NCBI GenBank assembly: GCA_029204225.1
Contig: CM055098.1
Span: 47,371,939 to 47,435,938 of the forward strand
DNA: 64,000 bases
Reading direction: 5' to 3'
From: Diphasiastrum complanatum
Lineage: Eukaryota > Streptophyta > Lycopodiopsida > Lycopodiales > Lycopodiaceae
Shown: positions 35,141 to 46,470 of the stretch, in pieces
Numbering within the stretch: position 1 is the stretch's first letter
How the letters are laid out: every line of letters starts with the position of its first letter
Notes under the pieces: generated by a model
Seen by the model: the letters and a program-made list of their open reading frames with translations, nothing else
The model's database searches: none
Told to the model about the DNA's origin: nothing
Position numbers and translations under genes: made by a program

Positions 35141-36136
35141 AGGGAGGCTTGACGAACTCATACCAGCCCTAGACTAATGACTTTGCATGTTGGAATCGAA
35201 GCTTGCATGTCAGATTGGATTCATGCATGTCATGCCTCCCCATGTCAAATGTCTATGCATGCTCTTTTCTTGATCAGTAAGTCCTTGCATGTCATAAGAA
35301 ACCACTTTTAATAAGATTCTCTAAGATCCAAAATTTGTTAACTTCTGGTCTATGTAAAGATCTAAGAATCCATCTTCCCAAAACCACTGTATATGTATTT
35401 GGCCTTGGGCCAATTGATCTTGCATAATTTGAAAGAAAAATCCTTCGGGAGGGGGGTGTCCCCATCTTGACCCCTTAGCAAGTCTCTTGAATGAATGATT
35501 ATGTGATTGAATGTTAAATTTCCTCACTAAGTTTTGAGTTCTTTTTCAAGTTCTATTCAACAACATTTTTGTTGACTTGTTCTTTTTAAGTCACAACTTC
35601 TAAAGTCAGGACTTTAGAATTAGTAGACCTTCACTTCAAGTTCACAAGAAGTCAGGTCAAGCGCGTCGAACCGATACCTCAACTTAAACCAAGCTGATAC
35701 TTGAGAGCAGATGGGCACACGCGAGTAAAAGCGGAATGTAGGTAGGTTGCTTCGGGCTCACTAAATCGATACCGCATGGAAGTAGAGAACGATAAGAGCT
35801 TTAAGCAAAAAAATTTAATCGTCGTCCATCTGTATATATAGTACAAATTCGAAATGATTGCATAAGTGGTGGTTTGGAATTCCGAGGTTCGGATTACGAT
35901 GATGATTACTTCAAGATATTTAAAGGCTTGTCAATCAAATCCAATTAGATATCCATTGGTCATCAAAATGATTAGTCGATATGGCTAACGACAATTACAG
36001 TTAATTTCTACAAAACTATGGTCACATCTACAATTAATTTCTGAAATTGACAAGGTTATGTTATAAATATCTAACCTTTTTTTATATCCAATCGTTATAA
36101 TTTCGAAAAATTCCAACGACCATTATTTCATCTAAT
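35141..36136. other. Spacer without supported genes
   Basis: Several GCATGTC repeats occur between 35190 and 35300. The frame at 35321-35527 (minus) has no recognisable domain. The stretch includes CGATACC and GAACCGATA motifs that anticipate the repeats to its right. Confidence 0.4.
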
Positions 36137-36660
36137 AGCGAATTGACGTGCATATATTGCATGTGTAAACTAGAGAGGCTATTCTCCCATGCTGAACCGA
36201 TATTGGACGGTAATATGAATGATTAGAGCTTCACTCAATAGATTCTTCTTAGCTTTGGATAGTATGAAGAGTCTACCAAATCAAGCTTTGATCATGCATA
36301 ATGTCGTCGAATAATTTCGACAATTTTCACAAAACAAAATTCCTGCAATAGTGATTCGACGCGCGCAGTCCAAGTGGAAAATCACTTTCTTCTCCTAGGC
36401 ATGTTGATCCGATATTTGAGACACACTGAAAATATATTGGAACACAATATGAACCATCAAAGCTTGTTTCGAAAGATTTTTTTTAGCTTTGGATGTATGA
36501 GAAATCTGTCGAAGCAAGCTTTGATGATTCATAATGCATTTCAATAGCGAATCAACGCGCGTAGTCCAAGTTGAAAAATCTTTTTTTTGAGATGGGCATG
36601 CTGATTCGATATCTGATTCGCCATATTGGAGTATTTCATCAATGCGCGTCTATTTGATCC
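36137..36660. repeat. Diverged tandem repeats, unit about 200 bp, two and a half copies
   Basis: Copy 1 (36137-36350), copy 2 (36351-36546) and a partial copy (36547-36660) each start AGYGAWTYRACG. Copies 2 and 3 share CGCGCAGTCCAAG-type sequence. All pass through a GATCCGATAT-type motif, and copies 1 and 2 share TTAGCTTTGGAT and AATCAAGCTTTGATxATxCATAATG. Similarity is moderate, so the array is old. It lies about 450 bp upstream of the alpha promoter. Confidence 0.65.
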
Positions 36661-36860
36661 GTTGTGGTGAAGCACTTGTCCTCTCGCATGGAATCGATAT
36701 CGGCTCTTTCAAAATGTTGCACCTTATGAAAATGTTCTGAATGAACAATTATCTCAAAAGAAAAAATTTCATCTTTACGGTGCTTAAATAGGACGAGAGA
36801 CTGTAATAATTGCCCTCGTACACGTTTTTTATTGATGTCCATTTAATATTTGTTTAGTAT

Positions 36861-37012
36861 TTGTTTAATGATGATTTGCAAAGGCTAGTGATAGACTATT
36901 TAATGTATTCCGACGTAAATACAAATTTTAGAGTCACGACTAATGATGATTCGGAGAATCCAGTGATAGACTATTTAATGTATTCCGGTGTAGGTACAAA
37001 TTTGTCTCGCTC
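36861..37012. repeat. Tandem duplication, about 72 bp x 2
   Basis: TAATGATGATT...GTGATAGACTATTTAATG and TATTCCG...GTACAAATTT occur twice in succession (about 36868-36940 and 36941-37004), just upstream of the alpha TATA box. Confidence 0.75.
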
Positions 37013-37090
37013 TGATTGGTAGATAAATATAGGTTGCGCTCCTCAATTCATTATTTGACAAATGTATGGCTGTGATCAACATGAATAGGC

Positions 37091-37098
37091 TATAAATA
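37091..37098 (+). promoter_or_regulatory. TATA box for gene alpha
   Basis: GGCTATAAATATGGGCACC is a strong plant TATA context, 276 bp upstream of the alpha ATG at 37367, implying a transcription start near 37120 and a 5' UTR of roughly 250 bp. Confidence 0.55.
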
Positions 37099-37366
37099 TG
37101 GGCACCACTTTCCATATTTTAATTCCATGATCTTTTATTTAGAATTCCCATGTCATTTTGTTTTCTTTCTTTCTCACGATACCGAATCGACGCATGCCTT
37201 CACATACAATGCATGGTCGGATTCATTCAGGCATGCTGAAGCAATATCAGCCTCTTTTGACGTGTGCTCACAAAAAATTTCAGTCTCATCAAAACGATAT
37301 CGGATCAACACGCACACTGTTGTTCAGTCCTTGACCGAAATCATTCAGTCGCATTGAACCAATATC

Positions 37367-38987
37367 ATGTTCAATACGGCTAATTCCTCTATGTCTTCAG
37401 ATAACAAACTTCTGAATTTTTTGAATGCTAGTGACATTCCATCTGAGAAATTAGAGTATTTTTCTAGTATTTTTTTTGCTCTCTTGGATATCGATAAGCT
37501 AGTTTATGAGAATCGTTATAATTTAATTTCTCTTCTTGATAATTTTTTGCAGATTATTAGTACTCTTGTTCAGAATATAGATAGTTTTTGTTTTGTTCAT
37601 TTTCAGGACCTTGTGCATTCCCAAATATCCTCTAAAGATAAACACAATAGAAAGTACTCTAACTTGCATGACCATTTCAAAATAAATATATATTGTGGTA
37701 TCCACAAAAGAATATGTCGCCTTCCAATAATGGGAATGGCTTTTGTCTTTTACATATCTGTTGAAATTCCAAATGATGATTCTGTTGAATCTTATACTGT
37801 TCCATTGACTGAACCATCTACATCTATTCCAGTTGATGTAGATGATGCAAATACTAATATAGGAGTTGAAGTTGAAGTATCTATGGCTTCAGATTATTTG
37901 AAAACTTTCTCTCATTCTATAATCCTCTCTGATTCTCTTCCATCTGCATCTTCTATTAATCAAAACTCTACTCGATATTTCCTTATATTTCATAAATAGT
38001 GAGAATGATATTTTATTTAATGATATAGAAGATATTTTGAATTTGAGAGACGATGAAATCCTCTCAATTTTTGCACAAAATTTATTAGAATTTTCTGACA
38101 TTGTTGATTACACATATGATGACCTTGAAAGTGAGATAGATTATGATAAAGATGGCAATCGGAAATCTGGCAATGAGGCCTTGGAGGCCATGATTGAAAA
38201 ATGTAAAGCCTATGAAAAAACTTTGCCTACAGAGGAGGAATTTTTGGAATTCCAAAAAAAAAATCCCCCAAGGACTCGATATATGCCCTGCGAAAATGTA
38301 GAGGCCATTGGAGGACATGACATTAGCAGAGCAAACGTCATTGAATACGATGATCATGATCTGGTACGTAGATAATATATTGGTGTTGATATTATTCAGT
38401 TTTCTTATTTCAAACATTGTGTTAAAGTATGAGTTTGTAGTGTTATGTATCATTCTAAATTTATTTTCTTTTCATTTACAGGATGCTATTGAAATAGATG
38501 CCCTTGGTATGAGACATGGAGACGTCCGAGGTATATCAGCTGGGAGAAAGGATGGGTCTCTATCTCATTATTTAAAAAAAAATTCAAAATAATGAGATTT
38601 TAATATATCATTCATCTTTTAATCCATATGCAGCCACTATCATTATGGCCATCAAATCATTATCAGTTTGTTTAGGAGACCATAAGTACGCAAGAGGAAC
38701 ATATAGAATAATTTTTGTGAAAAGGGATTTGGCAATTAAAATATTGGGTTATACTCCCAATGAGACTACAAAAAGATCATCTACAATGGCCCTTTATTTG
38801 AGTTATATTGATATGAGCAAAAGGAAAAATCTAGAATTTTTGAATCCATATGAAAGGAGATTATTCCTTCATGACAATACCATCCGTCTGAATCTTGAAG
38901 AGGATGACGATGATGATAAAACAATTTTCTGTAATAGATTTTTGATATATTACAAGGATCTCTCTTTTGTTATGAATTTGAATGCCT
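37367..38987 (+). pseudogene. Gene 'alpha': uncharacterised acidic protein, interrupted by copia array
   Basis: Starts MFNTANSSMSSDNKLLNFL (210 open codons). After a frame change near 38000, possibly a splice or frameshift, it continues with acidic sequence (SENDILFNDIEDILNLRDDE, DLESEIDYDKDGN), ALEAMIEKCKAYEKTLPTEE and NPPRTRYMPCENVEAIGG to YDDHDL. A canonical 118-bp intron (GTACGT...TTTACAG, 38364-38481) joins YDDHDL in frame to DAIEIDALGMRHGDVRGISA. The last block (38645-38987) reads YARGTYRIIFVKRDLAIKI and FLNPYERRLFLHDNT, and is split at NLNA by the LTR at 38988. I recognise no family. The 3' end is duplicated at 48043-48256. Confidence 0.5.
38364..38481 (+). other. Intron in gene alpha
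   Basis: GT...AG intron with donor CTG|GTACGT and a T-rich acceptor TTTTCATTTACAG. It contains stops in frame, and removing it joins two conserved-looking coding blocks without a phase change. Confidence 0.6.
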
Positions 38988-39627
38988 TGTGAAAGATTCA
39001 ACTAGTTTCATCACATTTTGCAATATTTCCATATTTGGCATGTTGAGGCCAAAACTTGTTTTAGACTTAGAGGTTGATTTTTCAAAGTTCATTAGTCTGA
39101 ATTTCATTTGAATAAACACTTTTTGAAAGTGTGAAAAAGATAGAATGCGAGTTTGAGTAGATTCAATTTGAATAACTTGGGTACATTGAATCTAGACCCA
39201 AAATTGGTAGGGTTAGCATTTTGGTGGGAAAGCCAAGTGGCCAAATAGGGTTTGGACCTGTTATAAAAGGATGTAACTCGTGGAGAGAGTCATCTTCTCT
39301 CTTCTCTATCTCATTTCATGCTTATACATGGTTCTCTTGGGTTCTACTATCCATTGGTGCACTATCTTGGTGATTGCTTGCAATTCTATGTGTAGAATGA
39401 TCTATATTTGCTATTTTTGGATCCACACGTGTGAAATATAGTAGCTTGCTGGTTTTGTACAGACAGCAGCAGTACATAATCATTTCATTCAAGTTTTATT
39501 AGTGTTTGCATCTCAAATTGTGTGTAGATGCTGATTTTTCTACATTGGTAAAATTGGTAGTGTATTTCTCTTTCTAACCAAAGATCATTCAAGTAGATTG
39601 GATGTTAAGGATCTGAAATCTTTCACA
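38988..39627 (+). repeat. H-family LTR, left outer copy
   Basis: 640 bp, TGTGAAAGAT...ATCTTTCACA. CTATAAAAGGATGTAACTC-type TATA region near 39265. CACACGTGTG at 39424-39433. About eight mismatches to the right outer LTR over the first 230 bp. Confidence 0.95.
39424..39433. promoter_or_regulatory. CACACGTGTG palindrome, representative of nine exact copies in LTRs
   Basis: The same 10-bp palindrome, containing a G-box core CACGTG, occurs at 21015, 30910, 39424, 44571, 47485, 51009, 51320 and 53058 (start coordinates), all inside LTRs of five families, with near-variants in other LTRs. G-box cores are bound by plant bZIP and bHLH factors. That it controls these LTRs is inference. Confidence 0.5.
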
Positions 39628-39639
39628 TGGTATCAGAGC
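39628..39639 (+). promoter_or_regulatory. Primer-binding site of H1
   Basis: TGGTATCAGAGC directly abuts the LTR end, a perfect initiator-Met-tRNA complement. Confidence 0.92.
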
Positions 39640-40226
39640 TTGTGTTTCAGGTTATGAAGGAAGAAATCAGATCTATCAATGATTTGGTGAAGATATCAAG
39701 TCTAGAGCATGCTAGAGAGGATTCTAGACCAAAATCGGATTTTTTGCTTTTGTAGATTGGATCTTTTGTAGATCAAAATAATAAATAGGTCAATATACTT
39801 GCTCAATTCCATTTTTTGAATTTACATGCTGGATTTGGTCGATTTTTGGATCATTGGTTCAGCCTAAGTGGTGGCTTATAGATTGCATATCAAATATTCA
39901 GCATTTGCATGTAGATTTGGAATAGTCAATTTTTTGTGATTTTGTCAAAACCCTAATTTTGATTGGATCTCTAGATAGTGAGGTTGCTGACTTCATTTGA
40001 GTGTGTTTCATTCTTAGGAAGTGGCAAAAGTCATTAGATTGAGGATAGATCATAGGTTGATCAAGATTCCATGATTCTATGTGTTGATTTGCTTGGATAA
40101 GTGCTAGAAGAGAATTTGTGAGATGGTTTCAAATCTTGGTGATTTCTTTTGAAAGCATTTGTTGTTGCTCAAAGGAGTGCTTTGTGCATTGAAACAGGCT
40201 GAAAGAGAAGATCGGGTCATTGCTAT
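39640..40226 (+). other. H1 untranslated leader
   Basis: 587 bp without coding signal, homologous to the leader of element B (11045-10591, minus). Probably holds packaging and dimerisation signals, as in other copia elements; this is inference only. Confidence 0.6.
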
Positions 40227-41150
40227 ATGGCAACCTCAATTGGAGTCATGTTGGAAGCCAATGATAGGCTTACCTCAAGTAACTATTCATTATGGAAAGT
40301 GAGGATGGAGTCACTTCTTGAGATGAATGATGTTTTGGATATTGTTGTAGGTTTGGAGGAGAGACCAGCAACACAACAAAATCAATTGAGGTATGACAAG
40401 AGGGCCAAGAAGGCTCTACACATGATAAAGATGAATGTTACCAATGAACTTCTCAAGGAAGTTGGTAAGTGCACATCATCTTTGGAAGCTTGGAATTCAT
40501 TGAAGAAGCTTTATGAATCCAAGTCTACTTCTATAGTGTTGACTCTAAGAAGGCAAATCTTTTCTTGTTTTCAAAAGAATGAAGAAAGTCCAATTTCTTT
40601 TTGTTTTGAGAATGAAAGCATTGAATGATGAGTTAGCTTGCATAGATGAAAGCATTAAGGAAGGAGAGATTATTCGAGTGATTCTTAATGGCTTGTTGGA
40701 TGCTCATGCTAACATTGTTCAAAGTATTGTTATTCAAAAGACTTTGCCAAGTTTGATGGATCTTCAAGAGATTTTGATCAATGAGGAATATAGGCTTCAA
40801 GCAAGAGGTGGATCTACATCGACACTTCAAGAGGATGCTATGTTCACAAAGGGCAAATTCAAGGGCAAAACCAAAAGAAAGTGGTCTAAAGGGCAAGATC
40901 AAGTGGATGCTTCTTCAAGTGGCAAAAAGAAGGATAGATCAAAGCTCAAGTGCTTCTATTGTGGCATCAAAGGACACTTTGCAAGTGAGTGCTACAAGAA
41001 GAAGAGAGATCAAGGAGACAAGCAAGGTAATCTTACTCTTGATGAGGATGGTTTGGATGCGCAAGATGCAAATGATGATGCTTTTGTGATGTCTTCATGT
41101 ATGCTTGCCAATGATGGAGATCTAGATCCTTGGTGGATTGATAGTGGAGC
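40227..41150 (+). pseudogene. H1 gag
   Basis: ATG 40227 opens MATSIGVMLEANDRLTSSNY, SLWKVRMESLLEMNDVLDI and HMIKMNVTNELLKEVGKCT. A frameshift near 40600 moves the frame to LRMKALNDELACIDESIKEG, NGLLDAHANIVQSIVIQKT and the zinc knuckle KLKCFYCGIKGHFASECYKK (intact ligands, about 40945-41000). This is the full Gag layout of about 310 residues. One frameshift is the only visible damage in gag. Confidence 0.88.
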
Positions 41151-41760
41151 AAGTTCACACATGACCTTTCACAAAGAGTACTTCACTTCTTTGTTGGCAT
41201 ATGGAGATGGCAAGAGGGTGATCTACACGACCAATGACGGTGAGTGTGCAATCAAAGGGATTGGCACAATTCCTATCTCTCTCTCTACAACTAGGAATGT
41301 TCATTTGGAGGATGTCTTGTTTATTCCATCTATTACCAAGAATTTACTTAGTGTGAGTCAAATGCTAAGTAAAGGCCTCAAGGTGGAGTTTGATGGAGAT
41401 GCTTGTCTGATCAAAAGGAAGGATGTCTTGATTGGAAAAGGTAAAGGCAAGGGAAGTTGTTCAAACTTGATGCTTTTGTTATCGCTAACCAAGTTGGATG
41501 TGTTGCAAGGGAGCAAATTTCTATTCAAGAGGTTTGGCACAAAAGGATGGGACATCTCAACTTCAAGTCATTGGAGGTAATGGCAAGGAAGAAGGTTGTG
41601 ATTGGTCTTCCAAGTTCCTTAAATAATGACAAGCATGTTTGTGAGTCACATAGACTACCTTATACTAGATCTATTTCTAGATCTACAAAGCCTTTTCAAC
41701 TTGTACATTCGGATATTCATGGATTCACTACAATTAGCAATAGTGGAGCTAAGATGTATG
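41100..41760 (+). pseudogene. H1 protease and GAG-pre-integrase
   Basis: LANDGDLDPWWIDSGASSHM contains the DSGA active site of the aspartic protease. VHLEDVLFIPSITKNLLSVS and KGLKVEFDGDACLIKRK follow. A frameshift near 41450 shifts to FKLDAFVIANQVGC and IQEVWHKRMGHLNFKSLEVM (GAG-pre-integrase). A short deletion removes part of the CESCALSKSHRLPYTRS segment (it reads CESHRLPYTRS). The protease matures Gag-Pol within particles. Confidence 0.85.
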
Positions 41761-42620
41761 TAACATTAATTGATGATTTTAGTAGATTTTGTTGGATCTA
41801 TCTACTAAAGAGCAAGGATGAAGTATATGATGTCTTTGTCAAGTTCAAGAATGCAAGGGAGAACCAATTCTCCACAAAGATCAAGTGCTTGAGAGGTGAC
41901 AATGGTGGTGAGTACATATCTAATAAGTTCAAGGCTTTTTGTGATGAGCATGGGATCAAGAGGGAGTATACAACATCAAGGACCCCACAACAAAATGGAG
42001 TGGCTGAAAGGAAGAATAGAACTTTATGTGAAAGTGCTAAAGCTACGAGGTTAAGTGCTAATCTTGACAAACCATTTTGGGATCAAGCTTTATTGTGTGC
42101 CAATTTCTTGTGCAATAGGTGGCCGAGTGCTATTTTGGATGGAAGGACACCTTTTGAGATGCTATTCAAGAGGAGGTCAAGTGTCAACTTTCTAAGAACC
42201 TTTGGATGCACATGCTATGTCAACATTACTCTTGATGATAGGACCAAGGAGGATCTATCTTCAAGAAGAGGTATTTTTGTTGGATATAGTGAGGTGAGTA
42301 AAGCCTACAAGGTTTACATTCCTTCTACTAACAAAGTGATTGTTGGTAGAGATGTCATTTTTTATGAGGGAAACATTCCAAAGGTGTCTTCAAGCATGAT
42401 TGATGGTAAAATAGATGGATCTAACATTCTTGATGTTGATGAGAAGGATCCTACTTTGGATGGTGGTGATGATGGACCTTCATCAAGTCAAAAGCCAAGG
42501 AGAACATCAAGAGAAAGACAAGTACCTTCAAGGCTCACATATGATCAAAAGGGTAAGCAAGTAGTTTCTGGAAATTATTTTGCTTTCCTAACCTCTTTGG
42601 ATGAGTCTACAAGTGTAGAT
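41700..42620 (+). pseudogene. H1 integrase and linker
   Basis: All three catalytic acids are present: KMYVTLIDDFSRFCWIYLLK (Asp), CLRGDNGGEYISNKF (Asp, with Ser to Gly before it) and SRTPQQNGVAERKNRTL (Glu). The C-terminal domain reads FWDQALLCANFLCNRWPS, FKRRSSVNFLRTFGCTCYVN and GIFVGYSEVSKAYKVYIPST. The linker has SSSQKPRRTSRERQVPSRLT. The frame 41457-42968 is open through this region and into RT. Confidence 0.88.
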
Positions 42621-43620
42621 CAAGCAAGGAAAGAAGAGGAGTGGATCCACGCAATGGATCTTGAGTATCAAGCTCTTATGAAGAATGGAACATGGAGATT
42701 GGTGGAGTTGTCTAAGGACAAGAAAGCTATTGGATGCAAATGGATCTTCAAGATGAAGACAAACCAAGATGGATCTATCAACAAGTACAAGGCAAGGTTA
42801 GTGGCAAAAGGATATGCTCAACAACAAGGAATTGACTATGATGAGACCTTTGCACCCGTGGCAAAGATGGTAAGCATTCGAGTCATCATTTCACTTGCTA
42901 CACTTAATGGATGGGATCTATGGCAAATGGACATTTCAAATGCATTCTTGAATGGTGATCTTGAGTAGGAAGTATACATGGAGCAACCCGAGAGCTACAT
43001 CTCATCAACAAAGCCAAATCATGTGTGTCTTCTACAAAAGAGTTTGTATGGCCTTAAGCAAACACCAAGGAGTTGGTATGCTAAGCTTAACACTTTTCTA
43101 CTCTCTCAAGACTTTGTTATGAGTGAGTATGATCATTCACTTTATTATAGGTTTGCTGGAAATGATGTTACCATCTTGCTAATCTATGTGGATGATATCA
43201 TCTTGAGTGGTGGAGACAATCAAGATGTGGAGGATATCAAGAATGCTCTTAAGAAGGAGTTTGAGGTGCATGATCTTGGTAATTTGCATTACATTTTAGG
43301 AATAGAAGTCATTAGATCTTCTCAATCTACTTTCATTTGTCAAGAGAAGTATGCTAATTCTATTCTAGAAAGATTTCATATGGTAGATGCAAAAGCTATT
43401 GATACACCTATGGAGTCTCATGTAAAGCTTACTATAAGAGGTGATGAAAGATCCTTCAAGGACATTACTCTCTATAGAAAGCTAGTTGGTTCACTCATCT
43501 ATCTAACCATTACTAGACCTGATCTAAGCTATTGTGTTGGAAGATTGAGTCAATTCATGCAAGATCCTAGTGAGGAGCATTGGAAGCTAGGAAAGCGAGT
43601 TTTGAGGTACATCATTTGAA
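42600..43620 (+). pseudogene. H1 reverse transcriptase, one stop
   Basis: [60 protein letters not shown] and LWQMDISNAFLNGDLE lead to a single in-frame TAG at 42966-42968 where Glu is expected. RT then continues EVYMEQPESYISSTKPNHVC, LLQKSLYGLKQTPRSWYAKL, ILLIYVDDIILSGGDN (catalytic YVDD intact) and GSLIYLTITRPDLSYCVGRL. Same frame on both sides of the stop. Confidence 0.88.
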
Positions 43621-44162
43621 CTCGATATTTTGGCATATTGTATGAGGGATCATCACCTAATCCTTTTGGATTTTCAGATTCGGACTATGCTGGAGATGTA
43701 ATGGATAGGAAATCCATTAGTTCTTATTGTATTTTCATAGGTGATGGAGCTATATCATGGATGTCAAAGAAACAAGCCACTATCTCATTGTCATCTAGTG
43801 AGGCCGAGTACAAAGCTCTTACACATTGCACAAAGGAGATGGTATGGATCAAAAGGATGATCAAGGATCTTCACTTACTGGATTTTTCAGAGAGCCCAAT
43901 CATCTTTTGTGACAATCAATCAGCCCAAAGAATGGCATCCAATCCTATCTTTCATGCTAGGAGCAAGCATATTGAGATACAATATCATTTTGTGAGGGAG
44001 CGAGTCATTGCAAAGGAGGTGGAGCTTCAACATGTGTCTTCAAGAAAATGTGTAGCTGATATCTTCACCAAAGCACTGAGAAAAGACTTGTTCATGAATC
44101 ATAGGACTTCACTTGGAGTATTATCAAAGTCTATGCTAAAACTAGTTGAAGAGGGAGTGTGA
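43600..44162 (+). pseudogene. H1 RNase H, one stop
   Basis: After RVLRYII a TGA at 43617-43619 replaces Gly (GGA in H2). The frame continues unbroken: FGILYEGSSPNPFGFSDSDY, AGDVMDRKSISSYCIFIGDG, SLSSSEAEYKALTHCTKEMV, HARSKHIEIQYHFVRERVIA and VADIFTKALRKDLFMNHRTS. The stop codon TGA overlaps the first bases of the middle LTR. The purine-rich GAAGAGGGAG just upstream is the likely polypurine tract. Confidence 0.88.
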
Positions 44163-44784
44163 AAGATTCAACAAGTTTTATCACATTTTGCAATATTTTC
44201 ATATTTGGCATATTGAGGCCAAACCTTGTTTTAGACTTAGAGGTTGACTTTTCAAAGTTCATTAGTCTAAATTTCATTTGAATAAACACTTTTTGAAAGC
44301 TTGAGTAGATTCAATTTGAATAACTTGGGTACATTGAATGTAGACCCAAAATTGGTAGGGTTAGCATTTTGGTGGGAAAGCCAAGTGGCCAAATAGGGTT
44401 TGGACCTCCTATAAAAGGATGTAACTCGTAGATAGAGTCATCTTCTCTCTTCTCTATCTCATTTCATGCTTATACATGGTTCTCTTGGGTTCTACTATCC
44501 ATTGGTGCACTATCTTGGTGATTGTTGCAATTCTATGTGTAGAATGATCTATATTTGTTATTTTTGGATTCACACGTGTGAAATACAGTAGCTTGCTGGT
44601 TTTGTATGGACAACAATAGTACATAATCATTTCATTCAAGTGTGATCAAGTTCTATTAGTGTTTGCATCTCAAATTGTGTGTAGATGCTGATTTTTCTAC
44701 ATTGGTGAAATTGATAGTGTATTTCTCTTTCTAACCAAAGATCATTCAAGTAGATTGGATCTTAAGGATTTGAAATCTTTCACA
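44158..44784 (+). repeat. H-family LTR, middle copy
   Basis: 627 bp with the same termini as the outer LTRs. It lacks about 23 bp (near 44298) found in both outer copies and carries CACACGTGTG at 44571-44580. It is followed at once by integrase sequence, without a primer-binding site. Confidence 0.93.
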
Positions 44785-45420
44785 GTTAAGTGCTAATCTT
44801 GAAAAACCATTCTGGGATCAAGCTTTGTTGTGTGCCAATTTCTTGTGCAATAGGTGGCCGAGTGTTATTTTGGATGGAAGGACACCTTTTGAGATGCTAT
44901 TCAAGAGGAGGCCGAGTTTCAACTTTCTAAGAACATTTGGATGCACATGCTATGTCAATATTACTCTTGATGATAGGACCAAGGAGGATCCATCTTCAAG
45001 AAGAGGTATTTTTGTTGGATATAGTGAGGTGAGTAAAGCCTACAAGGTTTACATTCCTTCTACTAACAAAGTGACTATTGGTAGAGATGTCATTTTTGAT
45101 GAGGGAAACATTCCAAAGGTGTCTTCAAGCATGATTTATGGTAAAATAGATGGATCTAACATTCTTGATGTTGATGAGAAGGATCCTACTTTGGATGGTG
45201 GTGATGATGGACCTTAATCAAGTCAAAAGCCAAGGAGAACATCAAGAGAAAAACAAGTACCTTCAAGGCTCACATATGATCAAAAGGGTAAGCAAGTAGT
45301 TTTTGGAAATTATGTTGCTTTCCTAACCTCTTTGGATGAGCCTACAAGTGTAGATCAAGCAAGGAAAGAAGAGGAGTGGATCCAAGCAATGGATCTCAAG
45401 TATCGATCTCTTATGAAGAG
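44785..45420 (+). pseudogene. H2 integrase C-terminus and linker
   Basis: Begins abruptly after the LTR at LSANLEKPFWDQALLCANFL and continues FEMLFKRRPSFNFLRTFGCT, GIFVGYSEVSKAYKVYIPST and VTIGRDVIFDEGNIPKV. After DGGDDGP a TAA replaces a Ser codon (45217). The linker then runs to EEEWIQAMDLKYRSLMKS. About 90% of the visible residues match H1. Everything 5' of this point (primer site, gag, protease, catalytic core) is missing. Confidence 0.85.
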
Positions 45421-46470
45421 TAGAACATCTTTTGGAAGATCTTCTTGTGTACATGGAGCTATGCAAGTGGATGGATGTTATCTTGCTGTAAAATCAAGTA
45501 ATGGATTTGGAAAATAAATTTTGTTCAATGACTTTGATGGTCAAGTTGAAGATCAAGAGGTTGATCTCAAAGCACTTCAACTAGTCAAAAGGGAAGGTGA
45601 CAATTTGGAGCTAGTCAAGAGCATCAAAGGAGAGGTAATTGGCAAAGGTGTTATGAATCTATTTTTACAGCATATTGAAGACTCAAGTAAGGTCAAAGGA
45701 GCAGCAAGGAAGTGTTGTTCAAGTTTACTTTACTTGTTCTATCTCATGTTTGAGCAATTTCATGTGGATGTGTGCAAATTGTCAAGATATGGTAAAACTA
45801 GCTACATTGGTGAGCATTGCTTTGATGTTGGATTTGTACTAGCATTCTTGGCTGATTTTGCTGATGGAAATGAAGCTATTGGAGGTTCATTATGTCACTC
45901 ATCCATGACTAAGTTCTCAAGTGTTGAGCTACTTGGTGCCAATACTTGGAGATTGTCAATTTTTGGTGAATTCATGGTCATTTTATTGATTCAAGTAGAT
46001 CTTGAAGATGGACTAGTGGTGCTGGATTTGCATCATTTATGTACTCACCTACTCATGGATTTCCAAGATTTGATGGTTTCTTGTGGCAAGATGAAGATGG
46101 AGGCTCATTCATGGAGTACCATGGTGGATACAAGGCAACAAAGGACAAAGGAGGAGGAGACATGCAAGCAAAACTTGATCACTCACATTTATTATTTATT
46201 TGCTGTATTTTTCTAGAGAGTTTAGAGTTGGAAGCATGGTGGAATCATTTTATTTACATTCTATTTGATTCTTCATGTTCTAGTCACATTTTTACATGTA
46301 ATATTGATGTAAGATATAGTGAAGCATCCCAAGTGGACACTATTCTCTATATCAATTATGGTTGTTTCTATTTTGAGCATTACATGATCATTGAAAGGAG
46401 ATCTATTCTTAGGAAGAAGATCATTCTTATGATGGATCAAAGTTCTATTGGCAAAAACTATTATAGGAGC
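45421..46470 (+). other. Captured non-copia module replacing RT in H2
   Basis: From SFGRSSCVHGAMQVDGCYLA the sequence is unrelated to copia. An open frame 45521-46216 (231 codons) reads MFNDFDGQVEDQEVDLKALQ, NLELVKSIKGEVIGKGVMNL, IEDSSKVKGAARKCCSSLLY and YGKTSYIGEHCFDVGFVLAF, with hydrophobic stretches such as FLADFADG and FMVILLIQVDL. A second frame (46039-46482) overlaps its end, and the join to RNase H is at ALEARKASFEVHH. No domain is recognised. The first 280 bp recur in element E. Gene capture by a non-autonomous retroelement is the simplest reading. Confidence 0.7.

Noticed and set aside
35321-35527. 68-codon minus-strand frame near the gypsy fragment
   Set aside because: No motif links it to gypsy or any family; could be chance.
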